A DNA stretch of 64,000 bases from Mariprofundus ferrooxydans PV-1 (GCF_000153765.1 NZ_DS022294.1:806836-870835), one strand, 5' to 3'; counted from the stretch's first letter, positions 8,270 through 17,944 are shown. Made by a program: numbers and translations. The notes: a model not told the origin generated them from the letters alone.

Positions 8270-10441
8270 ATGAGCAGTACGTCCAGCGCGTTGAATATTG
8301 CATCGTCAGATGTCGAGGCAAATGATTTACCGGCAGAAATTCCCTTTCAGCCGGCATCCGAAGATATCTGGGACAAGAAATATCGTCTGAAGGATAAGCT
8401 CGGCCGGGAGATTGATCTCGACATCCAGGCGACGTACGACCGCGTGGCCACTGCGCTGGCTCAGGTAGAGAACGAAGATGTGCGCGAGCTCTGGCATGAG
8501 CGCTTTGTCTGGGCGCTGGCCAACGGCGCAATTCCGGCCGGCCGCATCATGTCCAATGCAGGCGCTGAAGCCCACAAGCCGGCCACCTCGACCATCAACT
8601 GCACCGTCTCCGGTACGATCCCTGACTCGATGACCGGTATCCTCTCCATGGTGCATGAGGCCGGTCTCACACTGAAAGCCGGCTGCGGTATCGGCTATGA
8701 ATTTTCCACACTGCGTCCGAAGGGTGCCTATGTATCGGGTGCCGGCGCTTATACTTCAGGGCCGATGTCGTTCATGGATATCTATGACAAGATGTGCTTC
8801 ACCGTATCCTCTGCAGGCGGCCGACGTGGCGCCCAGATGGGCACGTTCGACATCTCGCATCCGGATATCGTTGAATTCATACGCGCCAAGCGCGAAGACG
8901 GGCGCCTGCGTCAGTTTAATCTCTCCTGCCTGATTACCAGGGATTTTATGGAGGCGGTGAAACATGATGCCGACTGGGACCTCGTCTTTCCGGCCAGCCA
9001 GACGGAAATTGACGATGCAGATACCCGCATCGTCTTCAAGCCTGTGGCCAACCCGCCGAAGGGTTCGGTAAAGGATGATCGCGGCCATGTCGCCTGCAAG
9101 GTATACAAAACCATGAAGGCGGTGCGTTTGTGGGATGTGATCATGGCCTCCACTTACGATTACGCCGAGCCGGGCTTCATCCTGATTGATGAAGTCAACG
9201 AAATGAATAACAACTGGTTCTGCGAAGATGTGCGCGCGACCAACCCGTGCGGTGAGCAGCCACTGCCACCCTACGGCGCCTGTCTGCTCGGCAGCGTTAA
9301 TCTGACCCGTTTTGTGCGTGACCCGTTCACCGACAACGCCCGCTTTGACTGGGATACCTACCGCGAAGTCGTCTCTATATTCACCCGCATGCTCGATAAC
9401 GTGGTGGAGATCAACGGCCTGCCGCTGGAAAAGCAGCGTCAGGAGATTATGCGCAAGCGTCGCCATGGTATGGGCTTCCTGGGCCTTGGCTCCACGCTGA
9501 CAATGTTGCGCACACCTTACGGATCGACCGAGTCACTGGCCTTCACCGAACAGATCGCCTATGAAATGGCCCGCACAGGTTTCCAGACCGGCCTGGAGCT
9601 GGTTGATGAAAAGGGTGCGGCACCGGCATTAACGGATCTGTACGAGATCACTCCCGAGATGATGGCCAAGCGTCCTGAAATGGCCGACGACGGCATCAAG
9701 ATCGGCGATATGGTGGCAGGCAAGGTATTGTGGGGTAAATATTCGCGCTACATGCAGAAGTTCCGCGACACCGCCAATGCTGAAGATGCCGCCATGCTGG
9801 ACGAGCTGATTGAGAAGGGCTGCCGCTTCACGCATCACTCATCGATTGCACCGACCGGCACGATTTCGCTCTCTCTGGCCAATAACGCATCCAATGGCAT
9901 TGAACCGAGCTTCGCCCACCACTACAGCCGCAACATCATCCGTGAGGGGCGCAAGTCCAAGGAGAAGGTCGATGTCTTCTCCTACGAGCTGCTGGCATAC
10001 CGAGCGCATATCAATGCCGATGCCATGCCTTATGCGACGGATGAAAATGCAAAACTGCCCGACTATTTCATCAGTGCAGATGAAGTGACACCGAAGCAGC
10101 ATGTGGATATTCAGGCGGCAGCACAGCGTTGGGTGGATTCGAGCATCTCCAAGACAGCCAATGTGCCGACCGAGTTCCCTTATGATGAGTTCAAGGATAT
10201 CTATCTCTACGCCTACGAGCAGGGACTCAAAGGCTGCACCACGTTCCGTTTCAATCCCGAAGCGTTCCAGGGTGTGCTGGTCAAGGATAACGATCTGGCC
10301 AATACCACCTACAAATTCACGCTTGAGGATGGCACCGTGGTTGAGGCCAAAGGCAATGAAGAGATCGAATATGACGGTGAAATGCACAGTGCCGCCAATC
10401 TCTTCGATGCCCTGAAAGAAGGGTATTACGGGAAGTTTTAA
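8270..10441 (+). CDS. nrdJ: Adenosylcobalamin-dependent ribonucleotide reductase, main catalytic subunit (NrdJa)
   Basis: 723 residues from ATG 8270; GAGGG lies just upstream, and an earlier in-frame start at 8201 has no ribosome binding site and would overlap the promoter. Class II RNR reduces ribonucleotides using B12 to make the thiyl radical, so it works with or without oxygen. Active-site features include STINCTVSGTIPDS (first redox Cys), RATNPCGEQPLPPYGACLLG (NPCGEQ radical-site Cys and Glu, and the second Cys) and SIAPTGTISLSL (phosphate-binding loop). The chain ends without the Cys-rich tail found in single-chain NrdJ; that part is encoded by the separate gene 284 bases downstream. 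This matches the NrdJa/NrdJb split known from Pseudomonas aeruginosa. Confidence 0.95.
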   Translation: MSSTSSALNIASSDVEANDLPAEIPFQPASEDIWDKKYRLKDKLGREIDLDIQATYDRVATALAQVENEDVRELWHERFVWALANGAIPAGRIMSNAGAEAHKPATSTINCTVSGTIPDSMTGILSMVHEAGLTLKAGCGIGYEFSTLRPKGAYVSGAGAYTSGPMSFMDIYDKMCFTVSSAGGRRGAQMGTFDISHPDIVEFIRAKREDGRLRQFNLSCLITRDFMEAVKHDADWDLVFPASQTEIDDADTRIVFKPVANPPKGSVKDDRGHVACKVYKTMKAVRLWDVIMASTYDYAEPGFILIDEVNEMNNNWFCEDVRATNPCGEQPLPPYGACLLGSVNLTRFVRDPFTDNARFDWDTYREVVSIFTRMLDNVVEINGLPLEKQRQEIMRKRRHGMGFLGLGSTLTMLRTPYGSTESLAFTEQIAYEMARTGFQTGLELVDEKGAAPALTDLYEITPEMMAKRPEMADDGIKIGDMVAGKVLWGKYSRYMQKFRDTANAEDAAMLDELIEKGCRFTHHSSIAPTGTISLSLANNASNGIEPSFAHHYSRNIIREGRKSKEKVDVFSYELLAYRAHINADAMPYATDENAKLPDYFISADEVTPKQHVDIQAAAQRWVDSSISKTANVPTEFPYDEFKDIYLYAYEQGLKGCTTFRFNPEAFQGVLVKDNDLANTTYKFTLEDGTVVEAKGNEEIEYDGEMHSAANLFDALKEGYYGKF

Positions 10442-10444
10442 GCA

Positions 10445-10524
10445 TGAATCACGAAGAACACAGAGGCGATGCGGGCGAGCGATTTGAAGCCTGCCACCTG
10501 CCTTCGGGTCTTCGTGGTGAGTAA
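10445..10524. repeat. Imperfect inverted repeat between nrdJa and nrdJb
   Basis: Left arm around 10445-10466 contains TGAATCACGAAGAACACAGA; right arm 10501-10524 contains CCTTCGGGTCTTCGTGGTGA. The cores CACGAAGA (10450-10457) and TCTTCGTG (10509-10516) are exact inverted copies about 50 bases apart. It starts right after the nrdJa stop. It looks like a dispersed palindromic intergenic element, but its family cannot be named from one copy. The rest of the 284-bp gap to nrdJb holds no gene that I can support. Confidence 0.5.
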
Positions 10525-10725
10525 GGTTACATGGGCGGCAATGCGATTTCCGCCGATAAATCTGTGGGTAGTAGCGAGTCTTTCCGAGTGTGAACCATTC
10601 CGATGTGACCGCGCCCGCAACCACCGGTCGCAGCGCCCGGGCATAACAGGCACACATGCAAACGCGCTGCATAAAATCGGGCATGAGCAGATGCAGCATA
10701 TTCTGAACATGCATGGAGGTAAGGG

Positions 10726-11361
10726 ATGAGTATTAAAATCGACAGGAAAATAGTCAGCTATGCCGTGAAACAGCCGGAGGATCAGGCGGAAGCATCAAAA
10801 GTGACCGCCATCGCCCCGCTGCTGGAACGGGACGATATTCTCGAAGGCAACACCTACAAGATAAAAACGCCGATGAGCGATCATGCCATGTACATCACCA
10901 TCAATGATGTGGTGATGAACGCAGGCACGCCGGAAGAGCATCGCCGGCCGTTCGAGATCTTCATCAACTCCAAAAACATGGAACATTTCATGTGGATTGT
11001 GGCCCTGACCCGCATTACCTCGGCCATCTTTCGCAAGGGCGGCGATATCACCTTCCTGGTGGAGGAGCTCAAGGCGGTCTTTGATCCACGCGGCGGCTAC
11101 TACAAGCGCGGCGGCAAATACATGCCGTCACTGATTGCCGAGATCGGCGAAGTGATCCAGCAGCATCTGGTCTCCATCGGCATGATGGAAGGCCAGCTCA
11201 ATAACGCCGAGCTGCAGGCCAAGCGTAAGGAAGCTGAGGACACGCTCGGAGCCGACGCTATTGCCAAGGGCGGCCAGTGCGACAAATGCGGCGCGATGGC
11301 GGTTGTACGCCTGGATAATTGTAACTGCTGCCTGGAGTGCGGCGATTCCAAGTGCGGGTAA
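10726..11361 (+). CDS. Class II ribonucleotide reductase, C-terminal Cys-rich subunit (NrdJb)
   Basis: 211 residues, ATG preceded by GGAGG 6 bases upstream. The sequence corresponds to the C-terminal (TSCPD-type) part of B12-dependent RNR, including RRPFEIFINSKN and the Gly-rich RGGKYMPSLIAEIG. It ends in a Cys-rich tail with CDKCG, CNCCLECG and a terminal KCG. In the family, C-terminal cysteines relay reducing equivalents from thioredoxin/glutaredoxin to the active site, and a zinc site is plausible. It should act as a heterodimer partner of the upstream catalytic subunit. A strong terminator follows, closing the two-gene unit. Confidence 0.9.
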   Translation: MSIKIDRKIVSYAVKQPEDQAEASKVTAIAPLLERDDILEGNTYKIKTPMSDHAMYITINDVVMNAGTPEEHRRPFEIFINSKNMEHFMWIVALTRITSAIFRKGGDITFLVEELKAVFDPRGGYYKRGGKYMPSLIAEIGEVIQQHLVSIGMMEGQLNNAELQAKRKEAEDTLGADAIAKGGQCDKCGAMAVVRLDNCNCCLECGDSKCG

Positions 11362-11406
11362 GCCCCAAGGGCTGTAAACTTACATAGAGCTGCTCCAACC
11401 CTGCTA

Positions 11407-11440
11407 AAGGCTGCTATTCACATGGATAGCAGCCTTTTTT
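11407..11440 (+). terminator. Rho-independent terminator after nrdJb
   Basis: Perfect 11-bp stem AAGGCTGCTAT / ATAGCAGCCTT with an 8-base loop, followed by a T run to 11440. It lies 45 bases after the nrdJb stop. Confidence 0.9.
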
Positions 11441-11502
11441 GTTCAGGTCTGATTCAGAGGTTCGAAACGCCAGCTCCAACAGAACTAGCATGCAGGCAGA
11501 AG

Positions 11503-11660
11503 CCTAACGCAAAAAGGGAAGGTGACATGAAGTCACGTCGACTTTGTATAAAGGAGAGAAACCTAACGCGAAAGGGGGAGTGACATTGAGTCACTCCGGT
11601 TTTATTGGATACCCCCTAACGCGAAAGAGCCACGTGACATCAAGTCACGTGGCTCTTTCT
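11503..11660 (-). repeat. Three tandem hairpin repeats downstream of tRNA-Leu
   Basis: Three units start with CCTAACGC on the plus strand at 11503, 11562 and 11615 (spacing 59 and 53 bases). Each has a stem built on GTGAC-5 bases-GTCAC: 5 bp at 11522-11536, 8 bp at 11577-11597, and a perfect 15-bp stem at 11624-11658. Read on the minus strand, which is the direction of the tRNA, each hairpin is followed by a pyrimidine-rich tail ending GCGTTAGG. The unit next to the tRNA could end the tRNA transcript. Stem flanks differ between units but remain complementary where extended, which suggests selection for structure. Confidence 0.75.
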
Positions 11661-11663
11661 TGT

Positions 11664-11750
11664 TGGTACCGGGAACGGGAGTCGAACCCGTACAGTATTT
11701 CTACCGAGGGATTTTAAGTCCCTTGTGTCTACCAGTTCCACCATCCCGGC
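11664..11750 (-). tRNA. tRNA-Leu (anticodon UAA)
   Basis: 87 bases with an encoded CCA end. The acceptor GCCGGGA pairs with TCCCGGT, the anticodon arm AGGGA CTTAAAA TCCCT gives anticodon TAA, a long class II variable arm follows, and the T arm contains GGTTCGACTCC. It starts 20 bases after the folP stop on the same strand, so it may be read through from the ftsH-folP unit and processed. Confidence 0.97.
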
Positions 11751-11770
11751 ATGGAATCAAGCGGCAGGAA

Positions 11771-12622
11771 TCATGCCAAAGAAGCGCCGGAGCGCAAGGA
11801 GGGCTGTGAAATCGCCGATGCCACCTGAACAGCGCGCTTCTGCAAGGCCACATCATGCACGCGCAATATATCTGCGCCAAAGGCAATACCCATCGCACCT
11901 GCAACGGCCGTTTCCAGCTCACGATCGCTGACATCGCTGCCGGTCAACTGGCCGAGAAAGGATTTTCTCGATACACCGAGCAGCACGGGCATACCGAACC
12001 GCTGCCTGATCACGCCCAGATTCCGGATCAGTGCCAGATTATCTTCCAGCCGCTTGCCAAAACCGATACCCGGATCAAGCAGCAGAGCCGACTCATCGAT
12101 GCCAGCAGCAATGCAGACTGAAATGCGCTCCTCGAAAAAGGCACAGACCTCATCGACCACATCAACATAGTGGGGAGCGTTCTGCATGACGTCCGGCTGT
12201 CCCTGCATATGCATCAGGCATACGTCCACGCCGGCCCCGGCAACAACCGCTATGCTCTCTGCATCAAAGCATAGCGCACTGACATCATTGATCAGTGTCG
12301 CACCGGCAGCAATACCCTGTCGCATCACTTCGGCCTTCATCGTATCGAGCGAGACCGGACAGCCGGCAAGACTCAGAGCACGGACAACCGGGATCACGCG
12401 CGCCAGCTCTTCCTGCTCGCTGACCGCTACTGCTCCGGGACGGGTGGATTCGCCGCCAACATCAATAATCGCGGCACCCGCCTGCTGCATGGCCAGGCCA
12501 TGCCGGACTGCGGCGTCGACGTCGATATAATCGCCACCGTCCGAAAACGAATCGGGGGTGCAATTAAGCACCCCCATCATTCTTACATCACCATGTTCCG
12601 GACGATGCCAGCGTGAGCTCAT
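11771..12622 (-). CDS. folP: Dihydropteroate synthase
   Basis: 283 residues. Joins para-aminobenzoate to dihydropterin pyrophosphate in folate synthesis; the sulfonamide target. Family signatures are MGVLNCTPDSFSDGG near the N-terminus, IDVGGESTRPGA, INDVSAL, LLDPGIGFGK and the C-terminal RVHDV. The ATG overlaps the ftsH stop by one base (TGATG), so the two are translationally coupled. In E. coli folP is followed by glmM, secG and a tRNA-Leu; here the tRNA-Leu follows folP directly. Confidence 0.96.
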   Translation of the reverse strand: MSSRWHRPEHGDVRMMGVLNCTPDSFSDGGDYIDVDAAVRHGLAMQQAGAAIIDVGGESTRPGAVAVSEQEELARVIPVVRALSLAGCPVSLDTMKAEVMRQGIAAGATLINDVSALCFDAESIAVVAGAGVDVCLMHMQGQPDVMQNAPHYVDVVDEVCAFFEERISVCIAAGIDESALLLDPGIGFGKRLEDNLALIRNLGVIRQRFGMPVLLGVSRKSFLGQLTGSDVSDRELETAVAGAMGIAFGADILRVHDVALQKRAVQVASAISQPSLRSGASLA

Positions 12623-14553
12623 CAGTGGATCTGGCCAGCCTCATCAGCCGGTGATTTGGATGCATCGCTCTCGTCACCGATATCCACTGTCGCAGAAGGC
12701 TCTTCCGGCGGCTGCTTGTTGGAAGAGGACTTTGTCTCCATCTCCTTGATCAACAAAGGCTCCTTGCCTTCCATCACACGATCAATATCGGTCGTATCCA
12801 GTGTTTCATACTTGATCAGGGCCTTGGCCAGCAGGTGCAACTGATCCATATGCTCTTCAAGGATATGCTTCGCCCGGTCATAATTATCTTCGATCAGCTT
12901 GCGTACCACACCATCGATCTTGCGCGCAGTCTCCTCGGAGATATTGGTCTGACGGGTAATTTCACGACCCAGGAACGGCTCATGCTCGCGCTCACCGTAG
13001 ACCATTGGTCCCAGCTCATCGGACATGCCCCACTGTGTCACCATATTGCGTGCCAGCTGGGTAGCCCGTTCGAAGTCATTGGAGGCACCTGTGGTCATCT
13101 GACCCAGCACCAGCTCCTCGCCAAGGCGACCGCCCATCATGATTGAAATCTGATCGCGCAGGTATTCACGGTCATGATTGAACTTGTCCTCAACCGGCAT
13201 CTGCATGGTAATACCCAGCGCCTGACCACGCGGGATAATGCTCACCTTATGCACAGGATCGGCATTTTTCAGGAACTTGGCGACCAGCGTATGGCCCGCC
13301 TCGTGGTAAGCCGTGGTCTTTTTCTGATCTTCGGAGATGATCATCGAGCGGCGCTCGGTGCCCATCATCACCTTGTCCTTGGCTGTTTCAAAATCCGCGC
13401 GCATCACCTTGTCACGATCAAAGCGGGCCGCATTCAATGCCGCCTCATTGACCAGGTTGGCCAGATCAGCACCGGAGAAGCCGGGCGTACCCTGTGCCAG
13501 CTCCTTGCCATTCACATCGGCAGCCAGCGGCACCTTGCGCATATGCACTTTCAGAATCTGTTCGCGACCCAACAGATCCGGACGCGGCACCACCACCTGA
13601 CGATCGAAACGGCCCGGACGCAGCAGCGCCGGATCCAGTACATCCGGACGGTTGGTTGCGGCGACAAGAATCACGCCTTCATTGGATTCAAAGCCATCCA
13701 TCTCCACCAACATCTGGTTCAGTGTCTGCTCTCGCTCATCATTGCCGCCGCCGATACCGGCACCGCGATGGCGACCCATGGCATCGATCTCATCGACAAA
13801 GATAATGCACGGCGCCTGTTTCTTGGCCTGCTCGAACATATCGCGCACACGGGATGCGCCGACACCGACAAACATTTCGACAAAATCGGAGCCGGAGATG
13901 GAAAAGAACGGCACTTCCGCCTCACCTGCAATGGCCCGGGCCAACAGTGTTTTACCGGTACCCGGAGGGCCAACCAACAGAACACCCTTGGGAATCTTGC
14001 CGCCCAGACGCGTGAACTTGGACGGCTCACGCAGAAATTCGATCACTTCGGTGACTTCCTGCTTGGCTTCATCGCAGCCGGCCACATCTTCAAATGTAAC
14101 GCGTGCAGTATTCTCATTAAGCAGCTTGGCCTTGCTCTTGCCAAAGCCCATGGCGCCGCCCTTGCCGCCGCCCTGCATCTGGCGCATGAAAAACACCCAT
14201 ACGCCGATCAACAGCAGCATCGGGAACCAGGAGATCAGTACCGACAGGAAAAACGGCACCTCTTCCTTCTCTTTTACGTCCAGCTGCACATGCTGATCCA
14301 GCATGCGCTTGGACAGGGTCGGGTCATTGGGTACGGTGACATCGAAGCTTTTAAGCTCGCCTGTTGTATCACGAAACTGGCCGCTGACATGATGATCCCT
14401 GATCGTAGCCGTTTCGACCATGCCCTGATCGACTTTATCGACAAATGTGGAATAAGCCATCTTGTCCGCTTTCGACATAGGTGCCGAAAACATATTGAAC
14501 AGGCTCATCATTGTCAGACCGATCACGATCCATAGCAGAATATTCTTTCCCAT
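12622..14553 (-). CDS. ftsH: ATP-dependent zinc metalloprotease FtsH
   Basis: 643 residues from ATG 14553 (AGGGA 8 bases upstream; a GTG two codons earlier is less likely). Inner-membrane AAA+ protease that degrades unstable membrane and regulatory proteins, including RpoH in enterics. Two N-terminal membrane helices enclose a periplasmic segment. The AAA module has Walker A GPPGTGKT, Walker B IIFVDEID and SRH region [20 protein letters not shown]. The zinc site HEAGH lies in the peptidase domain. The tail is acidic and low-complexity. An rpoH gene lies at 44.2 kb, so the usual FtsH-RpoH feedback is possible. Confidence 0.97.
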   Translation of the reverse strand: MGKNILLWIVIGLTMMSLFNMFSAPMSKADKMAYSTFVDKVDQGMVETATIRDHHVSGQFRDTTGELKSFDVTVPNDPTLSKRMLDQHVQLDVKEKEEVPFFLSVLISWFPMLLLIGVWVFFMRQMQGGGKGGAMGFGKSKAKLLNENTARVTFEDVAGCDEAKQEVTEVIEFLREPSKFTRLGGKIPKGVLLVGPPGTGKTLLARAIAGEAEVPFFSISGSDFVEMFVGVGASRVRDMFEQAKKQAPCIIFVDEIDAMGRHRGAGIGGGNDEREQTLNQMLVEMDGFESNEGVILVAATNRPDVLDPALLRPGRFDRQVVVPRPDLLGREQILKVHMRKVPLAADVNGKELAQGTPGFSGADLANLVNEAALNAARFDRDKVMRADFETAKDKVMMGTERRSMIISEDQKKTTAYHEAGHTLVAKFLKNADPVHKVSIIPRGQALGITMQMPVEDKFNHDREYLRDQISIMMGGRLGEELVLGQMTTGASNDFERATQLARNMVTQWGMSDELGPMVYGEREHEPFLGREITRQTNISEETARKIDGVVRKLIEDNYDRAKHILEEHMDQLHLLAKALIKYETLDTTDIDRVMEGKEPLLIKEMETKSSSNKQPPEEPSATVDIGDESDASKSPADEAGQIH

Positions 14554-14658
14554 CAACACAGTCCCTGTCAGCCGTCAGATTAAGTTCGTATAGCTGAATC
14601 TTATAATATAATGTTAAGCAACATGCCAAAGCATGCATGGATCAATATGAAATCAAGA

Positions 14659-15633
14659 TTAAGATGACAAATCTGCCGCAGTACGCCGCAGATGCAAGTC
14701 CTTACGGCTGCGCAGCAGGCGGCAGCGCGACAAATCCAGCCCGCCATGGCCGCCGCGCTGCGTCCACGCTTCTATCATCAGAATATGCCGCCGACCGGGG
14801 GTAACCCCTTCTCCGAGCACAAAGGCCATCATCTTTTGCAGCATCCGCACCCGTATCGGCGCAGCCGTGGCGGACCATATTAGCCAAGGTACGCTTGCGC
14901 TTCGTACGCCCTGATTCCTGAGCGATATATCACCCAGCAGTAACTGGGCCTCACTATCAATCTGCTGACCCAGCCGTTCAGCCTGCACCTGCCAGCGCAA
15001 AAACAGTTCAGACGGCGATACACCAGCCCGCTGCATGGCGGGAAACAGTCCCTGCCTGATCCGGTTACGCCAGATGGTCATATCATTGTTACTCGGATCT
15101 TCCAGCCAGTTGATGTCGGCTGCTCTCAGCGCAGCCTTCAGCTCGCCCGCCTTCACCTGCAACAGTGGCCGAAAAATATCCAGCCGGCCGTGCCTGCGGC
15201 GCTGTTGCATACCGCGACAGCCGCTGATGCCGGCTCCCTGCAACATTCGCATACATACCGTTTCGGCCTGATCATCACGATGATGGCCCAGGCAGAGGGT
15301 GGTGATGCCGGTTGCCTCCGACCATTGCTCGAATTGGGCATAGCGCCCTTTGCGCGCCTCAGCCTCCCTGTTGCGGCCGGAAGGTGCAGGCAGGCGTGCA
15401 ACCTGCAGTTCGATCTCCCATCCTCGCGCCTTCTCTGCCAGCAGCTCTGTCTCTTTAATCGAGGATTCCCGCCAGCCATGATCGACATGCCAGGCCTGCA
15501 CCCGATAGCCCTGTTGCTGCAACATCAGCAGCAATGCGGTTGAATCGGCGCCACCGGACCAGCCAACGGCCACTTCAGCTGGCAGGCCGTCCATCTGCAT
15601 CCGGCCTGCAACGCTGTTAAAAGGTGTGATCAC
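14659..15633 (-). CDS. tilS: tRNA(Ile)-lysidine synthase
   Basis: 324 residues. Converts C34 of the CAU-anticodon tRNA-Ile to lysidine with ATP and lysine, so it reads AUA. The PP-loop motif SGGADS is at residues 26-31, followed by HVDHG and LGHHRDDQAET, all typical of TilS. It is shorter than E. coli TilS (about 430 residues): the N-terminal catalytic domain is complete, and a reduced C-terminal region ends with RSRKDLHLRR. The start is GTG, overlapping the stop of the upstream 744-residue gene as GTGA. In many bacteria tilS neighbours ftsH, as here. Confidence 0.92.
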   Translation of the reverse strand: MITPFNSVAGRMQMDGLPAEVAVGWSGGADSTALLLMLQQQGYRVQAWHVDHGWRESSIKETELLAEKARGWEIELQVARLPAPSGRNREAEARKGRYAQFEQWSEATGITTLCLGHHRDDQAETVCMRMLQGAGISGCRGMQQRRRHGRLDIFRPLLQVKAGELKAALRAADINWLEDPSNNDMTIWRNRIRQGLFPAMQRAGVSPSELFLRWQVQAERLGQQIDSEAQLLLGDISLRNQGVRSASVPWLIWSATAAPIRVRMLQKMMAFVLGEGVTPGRRHILMIEAWTQRGGHGGLDLSRCRLLRSRKDLHLRRTAADLSS

Positions 15634-17864
15634 GCCGGCAGCAGCCCCAGCCCCCTGAGATGCTGAACTGCCGGATTGTGCACATCCATCACCTCGAACA
15701 ACTCCACATCCGCACCTGCCAGACTCGCCATACCAACCTTCATCAACAGCCAGGGCTCCTCATCATGTCCATGCCGCTGAACAAGCAATAACTCCAGCGG
15801 CATTGTCGGCATTCGCCATGCATTCACCATCCCTTTGAGCTGCTGCTTGTCCAGATGCAGCTCGCGAATCGAGGCTTTTCCTGCCAGCGCCCGGGTCAAC
15901 TCAAACATGGCCGCAGCCGTCATGGCAAAACCGGCATTATGCAGCAGATGCACCGGCTGGCCGGATGCAGCCTTCACTGTTTCGATGCCAACCGAGGCAA
16001 CCTGTTTCAGCTCCAGCTTTGCATTGCGCGCCCGGACTAACTGCTCTACCGCGCTACTCCGACATACGCCGGCAGTCGCTCGCGCAACAGCCTGCGAGAA
16101 TGCAATGCGCTGAACACCGGCATGGACATCGGTGATCTCCGAATAACTCCACTCACCACCCATATCCAGACACATGGAGAGTGCAATCGATTCAGGACGG
16201 GCATCCAGATGCGCTGAAGCATCCGATAACCACTGCCACAAACGCTCCCGCAATGCGATGCCGGCCTCGGTCAGCAGCACCACAGGCCCACGCAGCAGAC
16301 AACCGGAAGCCGAGCAGCTATCCAGTAATACACCCTCTCTCTCAGCAACCCATGCAAGGATGCCGGGCAGGAAGGTACGGCTGAAAAATGCATCTGTATC
16401 CCCTGTATGCCAGGCAAGCAGGGCGGTAAGATAGTCGCTCCACTCCACAGACAGACTGCCATGCCTGAGCGACAGTTTTTTGCCACTATGCAGGGCGCGA
16501 CTGACATCCGGCTGGATCAGTACAACTTCCCCTTCCTGCCATGCCTTTTCCATGCCCTGATCGATATCCTGATGACCACCTGCCACGCTGCGCAAACCCG
16601 AAGCCTTACGCATGCCGGCCGTACGACCGGCGGAGGGCTTGCCGGACGGACTATCCTTGCGCTCCAGCCAGGCGCGCTCCGCCTGCCTGCGCGCCACTTC
16701 GATTTTGATATCTTCGTCGAATACGCGGAAAGCCATCAGAGTGATATTATCATGCAACCATGGCTCACCCGCCGCATTGGCGGCACGTCCGCCCTGTATC
16801 TGGGCCAGCAACCAACCGGCTACCGGCACATCGGCATTCGCTTTCAGATTCTCCAGCAGCGCCTCGCCCGGCCGGGTTTGGCCGGCCAGCAACTGATCCA
16901 GTTGCTTGGCATTGAGCACATAGCGCATCCAGCCACCCTGATCGCTATCCATCGCCAGCTTCCACAGTGACAAACGCGCCCACGTTCGCCTCTGCAGATG
17001 TGTCCCCAGTTTATCTCTGGCCAGCAGCTGAAGGATTCCCCCTTCATTGCGCATGCCCACTTTTGCCCGCAACTCGCGCATGCGGGGTACGATTTCCGGC
17101 TCAAGGCCGTATGCCCGGACGATTCGGCTGTCATCCGCCAGCAGAGATGAATCCGGCTGATACTGCATAAACACCATCGGTGTCGCCGGTAGCATCATCG
17201 ACTCGTAGCTGGCAACGCGGCGCACTTCCACAGCACCTTCCAGATAACGCTTGAGAAATGCCTGCAAAGCCCATGTATACAAACCGCCGATCACATGCAG
17301 CGTCACATGCGATGTCAGCTCGATATTCTCATCGGAGAGTGCCGCAATTTCTGTTCTGATCAGCTTCAACAACAGGACATTGACCGCCGGCACCCAGGGC
17401 GCGGCATCGGCCTGATCCTGCCTCCACCCCTGCTCCCACAACCCCTCGCAGACACGCAGCAGGGCCGTAGCGCCATCCGGATCTGCACACCAGTGATGCA
17501 GCAGATCGCGTGACAGGTGCGGACATTGGCTACGCAGATATGCGACCATTTCGCGCGCCTTCTGGTCCATCGGCGGCAGCTTATGCGCCGAAATTTTTTC
17601 GCCGCGAACCATATATCGCAGCGTATAGTCCTGCAGCCGATGCAGGGCCGTGGAGATGCTGCGCTGCAGCGCAGGATGCACGAGATAAGGGATATATTCA
17701 GCCGCATCCTGACCGATCATACGGATGGGCAGTTGCCTCACTTCAACCCGGCAACGATCAGAAGGCTGCTCCATCCGGTTCAGGATCGGCCGGTACCAGC
17801 TCCAGCGAAAAGAAAAATAATCAGGTGATATCATAGGAGAGATAGTTTCCTCGAAATGCGTCAT
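15630..17864 (-). CDS. Unrecognised 744-residue protein translationally coupled to tilS
   Basis: I do not recognise this protein. No signal peptide, transmembrane segment or P-loop is evident, so it is probably cytosolic. It is rich in Leu, Ala, Arg and Trp, with long helical stretches in the first 330 residues. A linker around residues 400-430 is rich in Lys, Ser and Gly. A more globular C-terminal half contains the short conserved-looking segments LDSCSASGCLLRGP and ALSMCLDMGGEWSYSEITDV. The stop overlaps tilS by GTGA, so the two are made together. Codon use looks like the neighbouring core genes. The start at 17864 has only a weak ribosome binding site; an ATG 10 codons in is an alternative. 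Confidence 0.75.
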   Translation of the reverse strand: MTHFEETISPMISPDYFSFRWSWYRPILNRMEQPSDRCRVEVRQLPIRMIGQDAAEYIPYLVHPALQRSISTALHRLQDYTLRYMVRGEKISAHKLPPMDQKAREMVAYLRSQCPHLSRDLLHHWCADPDGATALLRVCEGLWEQGWRQDQADAAPWVPAVNVLLLKLIRTEIAALSDENIELTSHVTLHVIGGLYTWALQAFLKRYLEGAVEVRRVASYESMMLPATPMVFMQYQPDSSLLADDSRIVRAYGLEPEIVPRMRELRAKVGMRNEGGILQLLARDKLGTHLQRRTWARLSLWKLAMDSDQGGWMRYVLNAKQLDQLLAGQTRPGEALLENLKANADVPVAGWLLAQIQGGRAANAAGEPWLHDNITLMAFRVFDEDIKIEVARRQAERAWLERKDSPSGKPSAGRTAGMRKASGLRSVAGGHQDIDQGMEKAWQEGEVVLIQPDVSRALHSGKKLSLRHGSLSVEWSDYLTALLAWHTGDTDAFFSRTFLPGILAWVAEREGVLLDSCSASGCLLRGPVVLLTEAGIALRERLWQWLSDASAHLDARPESIALSMCLDMGGEWSYSEITDVHAGVQRIAFSQAVARATAGVCRSSAVEQLVRARNAKLELKQVASVGIETVKAASGQPVHLLHNAGFAMTAAAMFELTRALAGKASIRELHLDKQQLKGMVNAWRMPTMPLELLLVQRHGHDEEPWLLMKVGMASLAGADVELFEVMDVHNPAVQHLRGLGLLPA

Positions 17865-17944
17865 GAAGCAAGTAACTTCCGCATCAGCGGCTCACCGTGA
17901 AACTACAGTATGCATTTATTCCGCTTCACCATAGCATGCTGCGC

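Noticed and set aside
11503-11660. Integron attC-like sites because of GTTAGG/CCTAAC boxes
   Set aside because: Each unit has the box on one side only; the paired second core site is missing, the hairpins are simple, and no integrase is near.
12558-12749. Short plus-strand frame over the folP/ftsH junction
   Set aside because: No start signal or homology; shadow of the coding strand.
13174-14535. Long open frame on the plus strand opposite ftsH
   Set aside because: 453 codons, but it is antisense to ftsH with poor composition, no ribosome site and no domain; a GC-rich shadow.
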